Shown: one piece after another, positions 8,718-16,295 of the stretch
Layout of the letters: every line of letters begins with the position of its first letter
How positions within the stretch are numbered: the stretch's first letter is position 1
NCBI RefSeq assembly: GCF_000826685.1
Contig: NZ_JROO01000014.1
Span: forward strand, 118,340 to 182,339
DNA from: Streptomonospora alba
GTDB lineage: Bacteria > Actinomycetota > Actinomycetes > Streptosporangiales > Streptosporangiaceae
Length of the DNA stretch: 64,000 nucleotides
Direction: 5' to 3'
Notes under the pieces: generated by a model
Database searches by the model: none
What the model was told of the DNA's origin: nothing
What the model saw: only the letters and a program-made list of their open reading frames with translations
Translations under genes and position numbers: made by a program

Positions 8718-9665
8718 CTACGGGCGGCTCGCCGGCTGATCGGGATCGCCTTCGAGGGCCTGCCGGTCCCAGCCGCCGTTGACCGCGTCGGCCTCGTAGG
8801 CGCTCTGCAGGAACTCCATCAGCGCCGCCTCGGGATCGGGCGCTCGCCGCACCTGGTCGTAGGGCAGCAGGAACTCGCCCAGCCCGGCGTCGTAGTAGGC
8901 GCCCGGCGGGCCGACGGGGTGCTCGGCGAACCCGGCCGGCTCGGGGTAGGCGTAGCAGTAGAAGCTTCCCTCACGGGAGCCGCCGGGCCAGAAGCCGCAA
9001 CTGGACAGTTCGTGGGAGTAGGCCTCGACCATCACCCAGTCGCCGCAGTTGGGAGCGCCGCCGGGGTGGGTGGGCGCGGTGCGGCCCGAGAAGCGGGTCA
9101 ACGCCAGGTCCATCGCGCCCCAGAAGAAGTGCACCGCGCTGCTCTTGCCGATGAAGCGGGAGCGGAAGCGGCTGAACACGCCGTGGGCGGCCACGAGCTG
9201 CTGCCAGAACCGGTAGGCGTGGTCGGGGTCGTAGGAGGCGTGCTCGGTGTCCTCAGCGAAGGGAACGGCCCGCTCGACCTCGACGGGTACCGGCCTGATG
9301 CCGGCCTCGATCCCCAGGTCGCGCAGGGCGTCGGTGGCCTCGGTGTAGAACGCGGCCACCGGTTTGGCCTCAAGCGCCACCCCGCCGGTGCGGCCGGTGC
9401 TGGTGCGCATGTGCAGCCGGTGGTCCCAGAAGTCGAACTCGGCGTCGAAGAGGCCGCCTTCGTAGGGGAGGGGCGAGGTGGTCAGGCCGCGGGGCGAGAC
9501 GTAGAGCGGTACCTGCCACCAGTGGTTGACCATCGGCGCGAGAGCGAGCCGCACCTTGCCGATGATCTGGCACCACATGTGCAGGGTGTCGCGGGTCGGG
9601 GTCCACTCATCGACCTCCAGCGCCGGCCAGGCCGGGGCGGACGTCGCGCTGCTGCTCTGGGGCAT
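8718..9665 (-). CDS. DUF5996 family protein
   Basis: 315-residue protein of the DUF5996 family, which is conserved in actinobacteria and some other bacteria but has no known function. Recognisable features are the aromatic N-terminal block (TLHMWCQIIGKVRLALAPM, then NHWWQVPLYVSPRGL) and the central FGAMDLALTRF-like helix (here FWGAMDLALTRFSG). It has no signal peptide or membrane segment. ATG at the 5' end fits the family length. Its upstream region holds the second copy of the 16-nt repeat and a palindrome. Confidence 0.8.
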   Translation of the reverse strand: MPQSSSATSAPAWPALEVDEWTPTRDTLHMWCQIIGKVRLALAPMVNHWWQVPLYVSPRGLTTSPLPYEGGLFDAEFDFWDHRLHMRTSTGRTGGVALEAKPVAAFYTEATDALRDLGIEAGIRPVPVEVERAVPFAEDTEHASYDPDHAYRFWQQLVAAHGVFSRFRSRFIGKSSAVHFFWGAMDLALTRFSGRTAPTHPGGAPNCGDWVMVEAYSHELSSCGFWPGGSREGSFYCYAYPEPAGFAEHPVGPPGAYYDAGLGEFLLPYDQVRRAPDPEAALMEFLQSAYEADAVNGGWDRQALEGDPDQPASRP

Positions 9666-9784
9666 CCGGGCTCCCGGTGTCGCCGTCTTCGCGATCCGGC
9701 CGATGGCGCGGCCGGACGACGCTCACCTGCGTTTACTACCCCTCCACGGCGCAGGGTCACCACCGCTTCCATACCACCGTAGAA

Positions 9785-9800
9785 ATCTACGTTGTAAAGG
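9785..9800. repeat. 16-nt element, second of two exact copies
   Basis: ATCTACGTTGTAAAGG occurs here and at 7332-7347. The word is AT-rich in GC-rich DNA, so coincidence is unlikely. Read on the minus strand it contains TTTACA, -35-like, and lies upstream of minus-strand genes in both places, but spacing to a -10 is poor. The half CTTTACAACG also resembles one half of LacI-family operators. Function undecided. Confidence 0.5.
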
Positions 9801-9806
9801 TGGCTA

Positions 9807-9824
9807 TGTGTTCTACCGAACACA
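9807..9824. promoter_or_regulatory. Palindrome upstream of the DUF5996 gene
   Basis: TGTGTTC-tacc-GAACACA, a perfect 7-bp inverted repeat with a 4-nt centre. It resembles a repressor site. The half-site order (GTTC..GAAC) is the reverse of the Gram-positive LexA box, so it is not an SOS box. Confidence 0.4.
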
Positions 9825-9840
9825 CTCCGAAACACAAAGG

Positions 9841-9886
9841 AGCGGCTACGCCGCACGAACCACTGAGCGGTTCAGGCGTAGCCGCT
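9841..9886 (-). terminator. Large stem-loop terminator after the nucleotidyltransferase gene
   Basis: Arms AGCGGCTACGCC (9841-9852) and GGCGTAGCCGCT (9875-9886) pair perfectly, with an inner GAACC/GGTTC stem. On the minus strand it is followed by CCTTTGTGTTT, giving the U-rich tail expected for a terminator 37 bp past the nucleotidyltransferase stop. Confidence 0.75.
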
Positions 9887-9922
9887 CTCAGCGCGAGAGA
9901 ACAGGCGATGCCCGCCGCGGTC

Positions 9923-10693
9923 TCAGCCTCCGGCCGCGGTGACGGCCTTGTCGAGGGCCTGGTTGGCGGCGTCGACGGCCGCCATCAGCGTGGCCGGCTC
10001 GGTATCGAGTCCGGTGAGCACGTCGTCGATGTGGCGCAGGCCCGCGACTTCGAGCAGGCGCTTCTCATTGGTGACCCAGGTGGCGCGGGCGGCCATGATC
10101 GCGTGGGCGGCCTGGGTGGCCGCTGTCGCGATCGCACCGGCGGTGCCGGTGAGGTTGCCCCGTTCGGCGTAGGCGCCGCGACCGTAGGCGAGCTCGAACT
10201 TGGCTTGCGTCCACCAGCGGTCAGGGGCTTTGCGGCGCAGCTCCTCGGGGAACTCGGGGCGCGGGAGTTCGCCCTGCAGGGCTTCGTTGAGGGCGAGTTC
10301 GGCGACGACGAGGTAGGTGGGGATGCCGGCGCGGTGGAAGGGCAGCATCTCGACGTCGAAGCGGCCCTTGCGGGCCTCGGCGATGCGGAAGTCGACGTCG
10401 TCGAGGTCGCGGTAGTGGACGTCGACGTGGCGGCCGTCGATCTCCAGCCAGGCTCCGCCGTTGAAGACGCCGCCGCCCCAGCCGCCGATCTCGGAGACGT
10501 CGCCCGGCCAGCCGAGGGCGCGCAGGTTGTCGGGGTCGAAGCGGTGGCGGTAGTAGATGGCGAAGTCCCAGTCGCTGCCGGCGTGGTTGGTGCCTGTGGC
10601 ACGGGAACCGCCGAGCGAGACGGCGGTGACGCCGTTGAGCCGGGCCAGGGTCTGGGAGACGTGCTCACTGAATTCGGTGTCGCTGAGCCGCAT
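9923..10693 (-). CDS. Nucleotidyltransferase-domain protein (MNT-like)
   Basis: 256-residue protein of the DNA polymerase beta-like nucleotidyltransferase superfamily. The active-site signature is present: GGSRATGTNHAGSDWDFAIYY (residues about 28-48), with the G-S pair and the SDxDF metal-binding acids, and a later acidic strand (GRHVDVHYRD). The helical C-terminal half resembles proteins that add nucleotides to small molecules or, in MNT systems, to a partner toxin. It is divergently transcribed from the HipA-like kinase gene across 42 bp, so shared regulation is likely. Confidence 0.82.
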   Translation of the reverse strand: MRLSDTEFSEHVSQTLARLNGVTAVSLGGSRATGTNHAGSDWDFAIYYRHRFDPDNLRALGWPGDVSEIGGWGGGVFNGGAWLEIDGRHVDVHYRDLDDVDFRIAEARKGRFDVEMLPFHRAGIPTYLVVAELALNEALQGELPRPEFPEELRRKAPDRWWTQAKFELAYGRGAYAERGNLTGTAGAIATAATQAAHAIMAARATWVTNEKRLLEVAGLRHIDDVLTGLDTEPATLMAAVDAANQALDKAVTAAGG

Positions 10694-10735
10694 AGGGGAA
10701 ACGCTATCGCGGTGGGGCGCTCGTATGCTGTCGGG

Positions 10736-11491
10736 GTGCTTGAGGAGATTGCGGCGACGCGGTATGTGCTTCCGCTTCGTGAGGGCGGTTCACTGCCGGG
10801 GCTGGTGGAGGCCGACGACTGCGGGATGTACGTGGTCAAGTTCGTCGGCGCGGGACAGGGGCGCAAGACGCTGGTGGCCGAGGTGATCGCGGGCGAGCTG
10901 GCTCGTGCGCTGGGGCTTCCGGTGCCGGTGCTGACACTGGTGCGGGTCGACGCGGTGATCGGGCGCAGTGAGCCCGATGCCGAGGTGCAGGAGTTGCTGA
11001 AGGCCAGCGGCGGGTTGAATCTGGGGATCGATTTCCTGCCGGGGGCGTTGGGCTTGGACCCGCTGGTGTTCGAGGTGGATCCGGTGTTCGCGGGCCGGGT
11101 GCTGTGGTTCGACGCGTTGATCGGCAATGTCGATCGGACGTGGCGCAATCCGAACATGCTGGTGTGGCACCGGAACCCGTATCTCATCGATCACGGCGCT
11201 TCGCTGATCTTCCATCACAACTGGGGGAGTGCGAAGCGGGCGGCGTCGCGGGCCTATGACGCCGGCGACCACGTGATGGTGCCGGTGGGGCCCGATGTGG
11301 CGGCTGCGGACGCGGCGTTGGCGCCGCTGGTCACCGAGGGGTTGGTGCGTGAGGTCGTGGGTGCGGTTCCGGACGACTGGTTGGAGGACGAGCCGGGATT
11401 CGCGTCGGCGGAGGAGGTGCGCGAGGCCTATGCGGCGCATCTGCTGGCGCGGGTGGGCGATCGCGTGTGGCTGCCGGAGGTGCCGCGATGA
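10736..11491 (+). CDS. HipA-like kinase (HipA_2 type)
   Basis: 251-residue compact relative of HipA, the Ser/Thr kinase toxin fold. Kinase landmarks: GMYVVKFVGAGQG (nucleotide-binding Lys near residue 29), WFDALIGNVDRTWRNPNML (catalytic Asp and Asn near 125-145), and LIDHGASLIF (metal-binding Asp, the DFG equivalent). It lacks the N-terminal domain of classic HipA. GTG start is placed six bases after a TATGCT -10 (10724-10729), so the mRNA is probably leaderless. Stop overlaps the DUF3037 start as ATGA, indicating a functional pair. Target unknown. Confidence 0.85.
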   Translation: MLEEIAATRYVLPLREGGSLPGLVEADDCGMYVVKFVGAGQGRKTLVAEVIAGELARALGLPVPVLTLVRVDAVIGRSEPDAEVQELLKASGGLNLGIDFLPGALGLDPLVFEVDPVFAGRVLWFDALIGNVDRTWRNPNMLVWHRNPYLIDHGASLIFHHNWGSAKRAASRAYDAGDHVMVPVGPDVAAADAALAPLVTEGLVREVVGAVPDDWLEDEPGFASAEEVREAYAAHLLARVGDRVWLPEVPR

Positions 11492-11895
11492 GCCGCGGGG
11501 AGCCGGGTGCGGCTGGGGAGCGCGAGGTCTTCGAGTATGCGCTGATGCGGGTGGTGCCGCGGTTGGAGCGCGGTGAGCAGGTCAACGCGGGGGTGATCGT
11601 GTACTGCCGTGCGCGGGGGTTTCTGGGTGCGCGGTGTGTAGTGGACGAGGCGCGGTTGCGGGTGCTGGATCCGGACGTGGACGTCTGCGGTGTGGGTCGG
11701 GCTCTTGAGGCGGTGGAGCTGGTGTGCCGGGGTGGCGCCGGTGCCGGTCCGGCGCGTGATGAGGATGCGGGGCGGCGGTTCCGGTGGCTGACGGCGCCGC
11801 GGAGCACGATCGTGCAGCCGGGGGCGATCCACACGGGGTTGACGCGGGATCCGGCGGGTGAGTTGGAGCGGTTGGTGGAACGGCTGGTGCTGTGA
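11488..11895 (+). CDS. DUF3037 family protein
   Basis: 135-residue protein of the DUF3037 family, characteristically encoded directly after HipA_2-type kinases. The conserved opening is EYALMRVVPRLERGEQVNAGVIVYC. The role is unknown; the fixed pairing and 4-base overlap suggest it is a substrate, inhibitor or adaptor of the kinase (inference). Confidence 0.85.
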   Translation: MSRGEPGAAGEREVFEYALMRVVPRLERGEQVNAGVIVYCRARGFLGARCVVDEARLRVLDPDVDVCGVGRALEAVELVCRGGAGAGPARDEDAGRRFRWLTAPRSTIVQPGAIHTGLTRDPAGELERLVERLVL

Positions 11896-12203
11896 GGCCG
11901 CTCATGGCGTCGGCGGTCGGGGCCGCGGTCGGCGGGAGGGGGCGGCGGTGTAGCAGGGTGTGCGGTCGCCGGTGTCTGTGCAGGTGTGGGGTATTCGGTG
12001 GCGAATTCGGATGCGTGCCGGCGCGTTTTTCGTTAGCGTAACTAAGGGAAGTCGTGCGTGGGTTCACGTGCCCGGTTCGGTTCGGGGGCGGCGCAGGAGG
12101 ATGAGTCGGGGCGGGTGCGGCGTTGGCTGTCGATGGTGGGGCGTGGCCGAGGCATGCCGCCGATACTCGTCGGATCGTCGGATGATGTGTGGAGGGTCGT
12201 TCA
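11896..12203. other. 308-bp intergenic region before the efflux gene
   Basis: No gene seen. An AT-rich patch at 12026-12045 includes TTAG-cgtaa-CTAA (12033-12045), a weak inverted repeat that could be part of the promoter or a regulator site for the efflux gene. GGAGGG at 12191-12196 is the ribosome site of that gene. Confidence 0.35.
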
Positions 12204-13496
12204 GTGTCGCAGAGCCGGTTATCCGCGGAGCCCGTGTCGGCGGGATGGCTGCGTTCGGAGTCGGGGAGCGTGCCGCGGCGGTCGTTCGTCCTGCTGGTGT
12301 TGGTGCTGGGCACCCTGACAGGGGTGGGCCCGCTGGCGACGGACCTGTATCTGCCGGCGTTTCCCGAGATCGCGGCTGATCTGGACGCACAGCAGGCGCA
12401 GATCCAGCTGACGCTGACGGCGATGATGCTGGGGCTGTCGCTGGGTCAGCTGGTGATCGGTCCGCTGAGTGACGCGCTGGGGCGGCGGGGGCCGCTGCTG
12501 GTGGGTTTCGCGGTGTTCGCGCTGGCCTCGTTCGCGTGCGTGCTGGTGCCCTCGGCGTCGGCGCTGGCAGGGCTGCGGTTCGTGCAGGGGATCGCGGGGG
12601 CCTCGGGTGCGGTGATCGCGCGTGCGGTGGTGCGCGATGTCTTCGAGGGCGATGAGGCGGCGCGGTTCTTCTCGCGGCTGATGCTGGTGACGGGGCTGGC
12701 TCCGCTGCTGGCGCCGGTGATGGGTGCGCAGTTGCTGCGGGTGGGTCCCTGGCAGTTGAGTTTCGTGGCGCTGGGGTTGCTGGCGCTGGTGAGCCTGACC
12801 GTGGTGTCGCTGTGGCTGCCGGAGACGCTGCCGCGGTCGGTGCGGCGCCCGTTCCGGGTGGCGTCGCTGGCGCGGACGGTGTGGTCTCTGGTGCGCGACG
12901 TGCGGTTCATCGGTCCGACGCTGACGCTGGGGTTGGCCTTTGCGATGCTGTTCACCTATGTGTCGTCGTTCTCGTTCGTGTCGCAGAGCCAGTTCGGGGC
13001 CTCGGAGCAGATGTTCGCGCTGATGTTCGCGGTGAACACGGCGGGGTTGATGATCGGCACGCAGGTGAATGCGTATCTGATCGGCCGCGTGGAGACGTCG
13101 CGGCGGTTGGCCGGCGGGCTGTTGTCGGCGCTGTGCGCTGTGGGGGTGCTGGGTGCGTTGGCGCTTGGCGGGTTGTCGGGCCCGGGGTCGCTGGTGGCGC
13201 TGACGTGCGTCTTCTTCTCGATGATGCTGAGTTTGGGGTTCGTGATGCCCAACGCGACGACGCTGGCGATCTCGTCGCAGGTGCCTGCGGTGGCGGGGAC
13301 GGCCTCGGCGTTGATGGGGTCGTTGCAGTTCGCGCTGGGCGGGGGTCTGTCGTCGATGGCGGGCTGGACGGCTTCGGGTGAGGCGAGTTTGGCGAGCATG
13401 GCCGTGGTGATGGGTTCGGTTGGTCTTGCTTCGGGTGTGGTGTTCGTGTTCTCGGCGTGGTGGCGGGCGCGTTCGCCGGTGCGTTCGGGGTCCTGA
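12204..13496 (+). CDS. Bcr/CflA family drug-resistance MFS transporter
   Basis: 430-residue major facilitator with 12 predicted membrane helices, of the Bcr/CflA subfamily of proton-driven drug exporters. The signature GPLATDLYLPAFPEIAADL in helix 1 and GPLSDALGRRGPLL in the loop 2-3 are diagnostic. Acts in the cytoplasmic membrane. GTG at 12204 is chosen because GGAGGG lies seven bases upstream; an in-frame GTG at 12189 overlaps that ribosome site. Substrate cannot be predicted. A hairpin terminator follows. Confidence 0.93.
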   Translation: MSQSRLSAEPVSAGWLRSESGSVPRRSFVLLVLVLGTLTGVGPLATDLYLPAFPEIAADLDAQQAQIQLTLTAMMLGLSLGQLVIGPLSDALGRRGPLLVGFAVFALASFACVLVPSASALAGLRFVQGIAGASGAVIARAVVRDVFEGDEAARFFSRLMLVTGLAPLLAPVMGAQLLRVGPWQLSFVALGLLALVSLTVVSLWLPETLPRSVRRPFRVASLARTVWSLVRDVRFIGPTLTLGLAFAMLFTYVSSFSFVSQSQFGASEQMFALMFAVNTAGLMIGTQVNAYLIGRVETSRRLAGGLLSALCAVGVLGALALGGLSGPGSLVALTCVFFSMMLSLGFVMPNATTLAISSQVPAVAGTASALMGSLQFALGGGLSSMAGWTASGEASLASMAVVMGSVGLASGVVFVFSAWWRARSPVRSGS

Positions 13497-13517
13497 GGTG
13501 GGATGAGGCGGTGATGG

Positions 13518-13548
13518 GCGGCCCCGGTCGGTAATCGGCCGGGGCCGC
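13518..13548 (+). terminator. Hairpin terminator after the MFS gene
   Basis: GCGGCCCCGG and CCGGGGCCGC form a perfect 10-bp stem around an 11-nt loop, followed by TTCGTG. Short U-tail, typical of GC-rich actinomycete terminators. Confidence 0.65.
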
Positions 13549-13706
13549 TTCGTGTGCGCGGCGCATCGTCGCTGATTGCGGTGGTGAATGGGGGTTTCCC
13601 GGGTTGCCGGGAGGTGAGGGTTGCGTGCACAGTAGGGCCACTCGCGTGAGGGCGCGCACGGGGTGGTCTCGCCGGTTCCCCCACCGGCTGTGAGGAGAGG
13701 TTTTTG

Positions 13707-15578
13707 ATGGCGGGGTCGTCGGTTGGTGCGGTCGGGCAGTCGCGGCTTCGCGGTTTGGGCGATGTTCCCTACCACTGGGGTGAGGGTGCGGCGCGCGACG
13801 AGGTGCTGTTGGCGCGCGACGATGAGGCCGGCGCGTGGCGGGCGTTGTCGTCGCGGGAGTTCTCTTCGCAGATCGCGGGGGTGGCCAAGGGCCTGATCGG
13901 TGTGGGTGTGGGGGCGGGCGACCGTGTGGTGGTGGTCGCGCGTCCTGGTATGGAGTGCGCGCTGGTGGTTTTGGCGGCCTGGGTGGTGCGGGCCGTTGTG
14001 GTGTGTGTGCCGCCGGCGGCTTCGTCGGAGCGGCTGACCTATGTGTTGCGTGACAGTGATCCGGCGGCGGTGGTGCTGGAGGACGGGCGGCACGCGTCGG
14101 CGGTGGGGGCGCTGGGGCGTCAGCTGACGGACCTGGTGCGGGTGTGGCGGCTGGACGAGAGCGGTCTGGAGGGGATCGCGCGTCCGGGTGCCTATATGGA
14201 TTCCACGGCGGTGCGGTTCCGGCGTGAGGACCAGTCGCCGCAGGATGTGGCGGCGGTGGTGTATCCGGTGAGCACTGCGGTGCGCACGCGGGGTGTGGTG
14301 TTGACGCACGCGGCGGTGCTGGCGGCGGCCGAGGCGCTGGTGGAGCGGTTGTCGCCGGAGCAGGAGGGGCGTCGGCGCGGTGATGAGGGGCCGGGCCGTG
14401 TGCTGATGGAGCTGGGCCTGTGGGAGCCGGGGGCGTTGGCGGGTCTGGTGGCGTGTGGGCTGGTGCGTGCGCCGTTGGGGTTCGTGTCGCGGGGGCCGCG
14501 GTTGCGGCGGGAGATGCGGGAGTTCGCGCCGCGGGTGTTGGTGTGCCGTCGGTGGTTGGTGGAGCGGGTGTTCGCGGCGGTGCGGTCGTCGGCTCCGCGC
14601 AACGGCTGGGACCAGGTGGACTCCTTCAAGGTGGCCATGGAGATGGCTGTGGAGTTCGACCGGGCGCAGCGCAAGGGTGCGTGGCGGCGGATGTCGCGGG
14701 CGATGTACGACTGGGTTTACGGCCGGGTGCGTGAGGCGCTGGGCGGGCAGGTGCGGCTGGTGGTGTGTGCCGGCGGCGGGTTGTCGGGGGAATTGGACGG
14801 TTTCTTCAACGGTGCGGGTGTGCCGTTGGTGCAGGCGTGGGGTGTGCCGGAGTCGTGTGGTGTGGCGGCGGTGGGGTCGCCGGAGCAGCGGCGTGCGGGC
14901 ACGGTGGGTCGTGCGCTTGCGGGGGTGTCGTTGCAGCCCTCGGGTGAGGAGGAGCTGTGTGTGCGGGGGCCGCTGCTGTTCTCGGGGTATTGGGGTGATG
15001 AGGCGGCGGGGCGCTCTGCGGTGTGGGAGGGCTGGTTGGCTTCGGGGGTGGCCGGCGGCTTGGACGAGGCGGGGTTCGTGCGGGTGGGGCCGCGGTTGCG
15101 GACGCAGTCCTCGCATGAGCCGGATCGGGCGCGTGCTGTGGTGCGGGCGCCGGCGGTGCCGGCGGCGGAGCCGGAGTATCCGGCGGTGTGGGAGCAGCGG
15201 GCGTGTGCGCATCCGCTGGTGTCGCAGGCGGTGCTGATCTGGCAGGGGCGGCCGTATGCGAGTGCGCTGGTGACGTTGGCGGCGGATCAGGCGGAGTATT
15301 GGCGGTTGGTGAACAATCGGCCGTTGTCGATGACGCGGGCGGAGTTGGCGGCGGATCCGGATTTGGGGGCGGAGGTCCGTTCGGCGGTGGTGGCTGCCAA
15401 TCAGGCGGTGCCGGGGGAGTGGGCGGTGCGGGCTTTTCATGTGTTGGCCGAGGAGTTCACGGCGGCCGGGGGGTTGGTGTTGGCGGATGGGAGTCTGCGG
15501 CGTGATGCGGTGCTGCGGGCGTTCGCCGAGGAGATCGAGGGGTTGTATCGCAGCCGGGAGGCTCCGCGGGGGGAGTGA
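13707..15578 (+). CDS. Degenerate AMP-binding (acyl-CoA ligase-like) protein
   Basis: 623-residue protein with the overall layout of long-chain acyl-CoA synthetases (ANL superfamily), including the N-terminal SSREFSSQIAGVAKGLIGVGV and core VVYPVSTAVRTRGVVLTH. However, the adenylation motifs are eroded: the P-loop that should read like YTSGTTGxPKG is YPVSTAVRTRG; the YGxTE motif is WGVPESCG; the TGD motif is ASGVAGGLDEAG; and the catalytic C-terminal Lys position reads LADGSLRRDAV. The frame is intact with SD GAGGAGAGG six bases upstream, so the protein is probably made but may not adenylate. Possibly a regulatory or scaffolding homologue. Confidence 0.75.
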   Translation: MAGSSVGAVGQSRLRGLGDVPYHWGEGAARDEVLLARDDEAGAWRALSSREFSSQIAGVAKGLIGVGVGAGDRVVVVARPGMECALVVLAAWVVRAVVVCVPPAASSERLTYVLRDSDPAAVVLEDGRHASAVGALGRQLTDLVRVWRLDESGLEGIARPGAYMDSTAVRFRREDQSPQDVAAVVYPVSTAVRTRGVVLTHAAVLAAAEALVERLSPEQEGRRRGDEGPGRVLMELGLWEPGALAGLVACGLVRAPLGFVSRGPRLRREMREFAPRVLVCRRWLVERVFAAVRSSAPRNGWDQVDSFKVAMEMAVEFDRAQRKGAWRRMSRAMYDWVYGRVREALGGQVRLVVCAGGGLSGELDGFFNGAGVPLVQAWGVPESCGVAAVGSPEQRRAGTVGRALAGVSLQPSGEEELCVRGPLLFSGYWGDEAAGRSAVWEGWLASGVAGGLDEAGFVRVGPRLRTQSSHEPDRARAVVRAPAVPAAEPEYPAVWEQRACAHPLVSQAVLIWQGRPYASALVTLAADQAEYWRLVNNRPLSMTRAELAADPDLGAEVRSAVVAANQAVPGEWAVRAFHVLAEEFTAAGGLVLADGSLRRDAVLRAFAEEIEGLYRSREAPRGE

Positions 15579-15584
15579 GCGGGG

Positions 15585-16229
15585 TTATTGGTTGAGGTAG
15601 GCCAGGACGGCGCGGACGCGGCGGCTGTCGTCGGTGGAGGGCGGCAGGTCGAGTTTGGTGAAGATGCTGTTGATGTGCTTGCTGACTGCTTTTTCGGTGA
15701 CGTAGAGGCGGGTGGCGATGGCGGAGTTGGAGCGGCCTTCGGCCATTTCGGCGAGGACTTCGCGTTCGCGGGTGGTGAGTTGGGCCAGGGGGCTGGCGTC
15801 GGTGTGTTTGGCCAGTAGTTGGGAGATGACGGCGGGGTCCATGGCGGTTCCGCCGGAGGCGACGCGGTGGATGGCGTCGATGAACTGGCTGACGTCGAAG
15901 ACGCGGTCTTTGAGGAGGTAGCCGACGGCGCCGCGGTCGTCGGAGAGCAGTTCGCGGGCGTAGAGCTGTTCGACGTGCTGGGAGAGCACGAGGATGGGCA
16001 GGCCGGGCAGGGTGTGGCGGGCGCTGATGGCGGCTTGGAGGCCTTCGTCGGTGAAGGTGGGGGGTAGGCGCACGTCGACGACGGTGATGTCGGGGCGGTG
16101 GTGGGTGAGGGCCTTGTGCAGGTCGGGTCCGTTGTCGACGGCGGCGACGACGTCGCATTCGTGGGCCTGCAGCAGGCGGATGAGTCCGTCGCGGAGCAGG
16201 GCGAGGTCTTCGGCGATGACGACGCGCAC
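15585..16229 (-). CDS. NarL/LuxR-family response regulator
   Basis: 214-residue two-component response regulator. Receiver domain at residues 1-120 with acidic pair E7/D8, phosphoacceptor D52 (ITVVDVRLPP) and Lys near 105 (GYLLKD). C-terminal LuxR HTH from about 148 (LTTREREVLAEMAEGRSNSAIA). DNA-binding output controlled by phosphorylation. It follows the histidine kinase gene by 66 bp in the same direction and is convergent with the AMP-ligase-like gene, stops only six bases apart. Confidence 0.94.
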   Translation of the reverse strand: MRVVIAEDLALLRDGLIRLLQAHECDVVAAVDNGPDLHKALTHHRPDITVVDVRLPPTFTDEGLQAAISARHTLPGLPILVLSQHVEQLYARELLSDDRGAVGYLLKDRVFDVSQFIDAIHRVASGGTAMDPAVISQLLAKHTDASPLAQLTTREREVLAEMAEGRSNSAIATRLYVTEKAVSKHINSIFTKLDLPPSTDDSRRVRAVLAYLNQ

Positions 16230-16295
16230 GGGGGTCCTTCGGGTGGGTGTGGGCGGTGGGGGCGTAGGCGGAATGCTACAGCGGTGGGGCTGTGG

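Noticed and set aside
9807..9824. LexA/SOS box
   Set aside because: The half-sites are in GTTC-N4-GAAC order, opposite to the Gram-positive GAAC-N4-GTTC consensus.
9677..10735. N-terminal extension of the HipA-like kinase
   Set aside because: The extension runs antisense through the nucleotidyltransferase gene; kinase homology begins at the GTG at 10736.
12219..15440. A 1073-codon minus-strand open frame opposite the efflux and ligase-like genes
   Set aside because: Its translation is almost all Arg/His/Pro/Gln and has no domain; the plus strand encodes clear membrane helices and an ANL layout.
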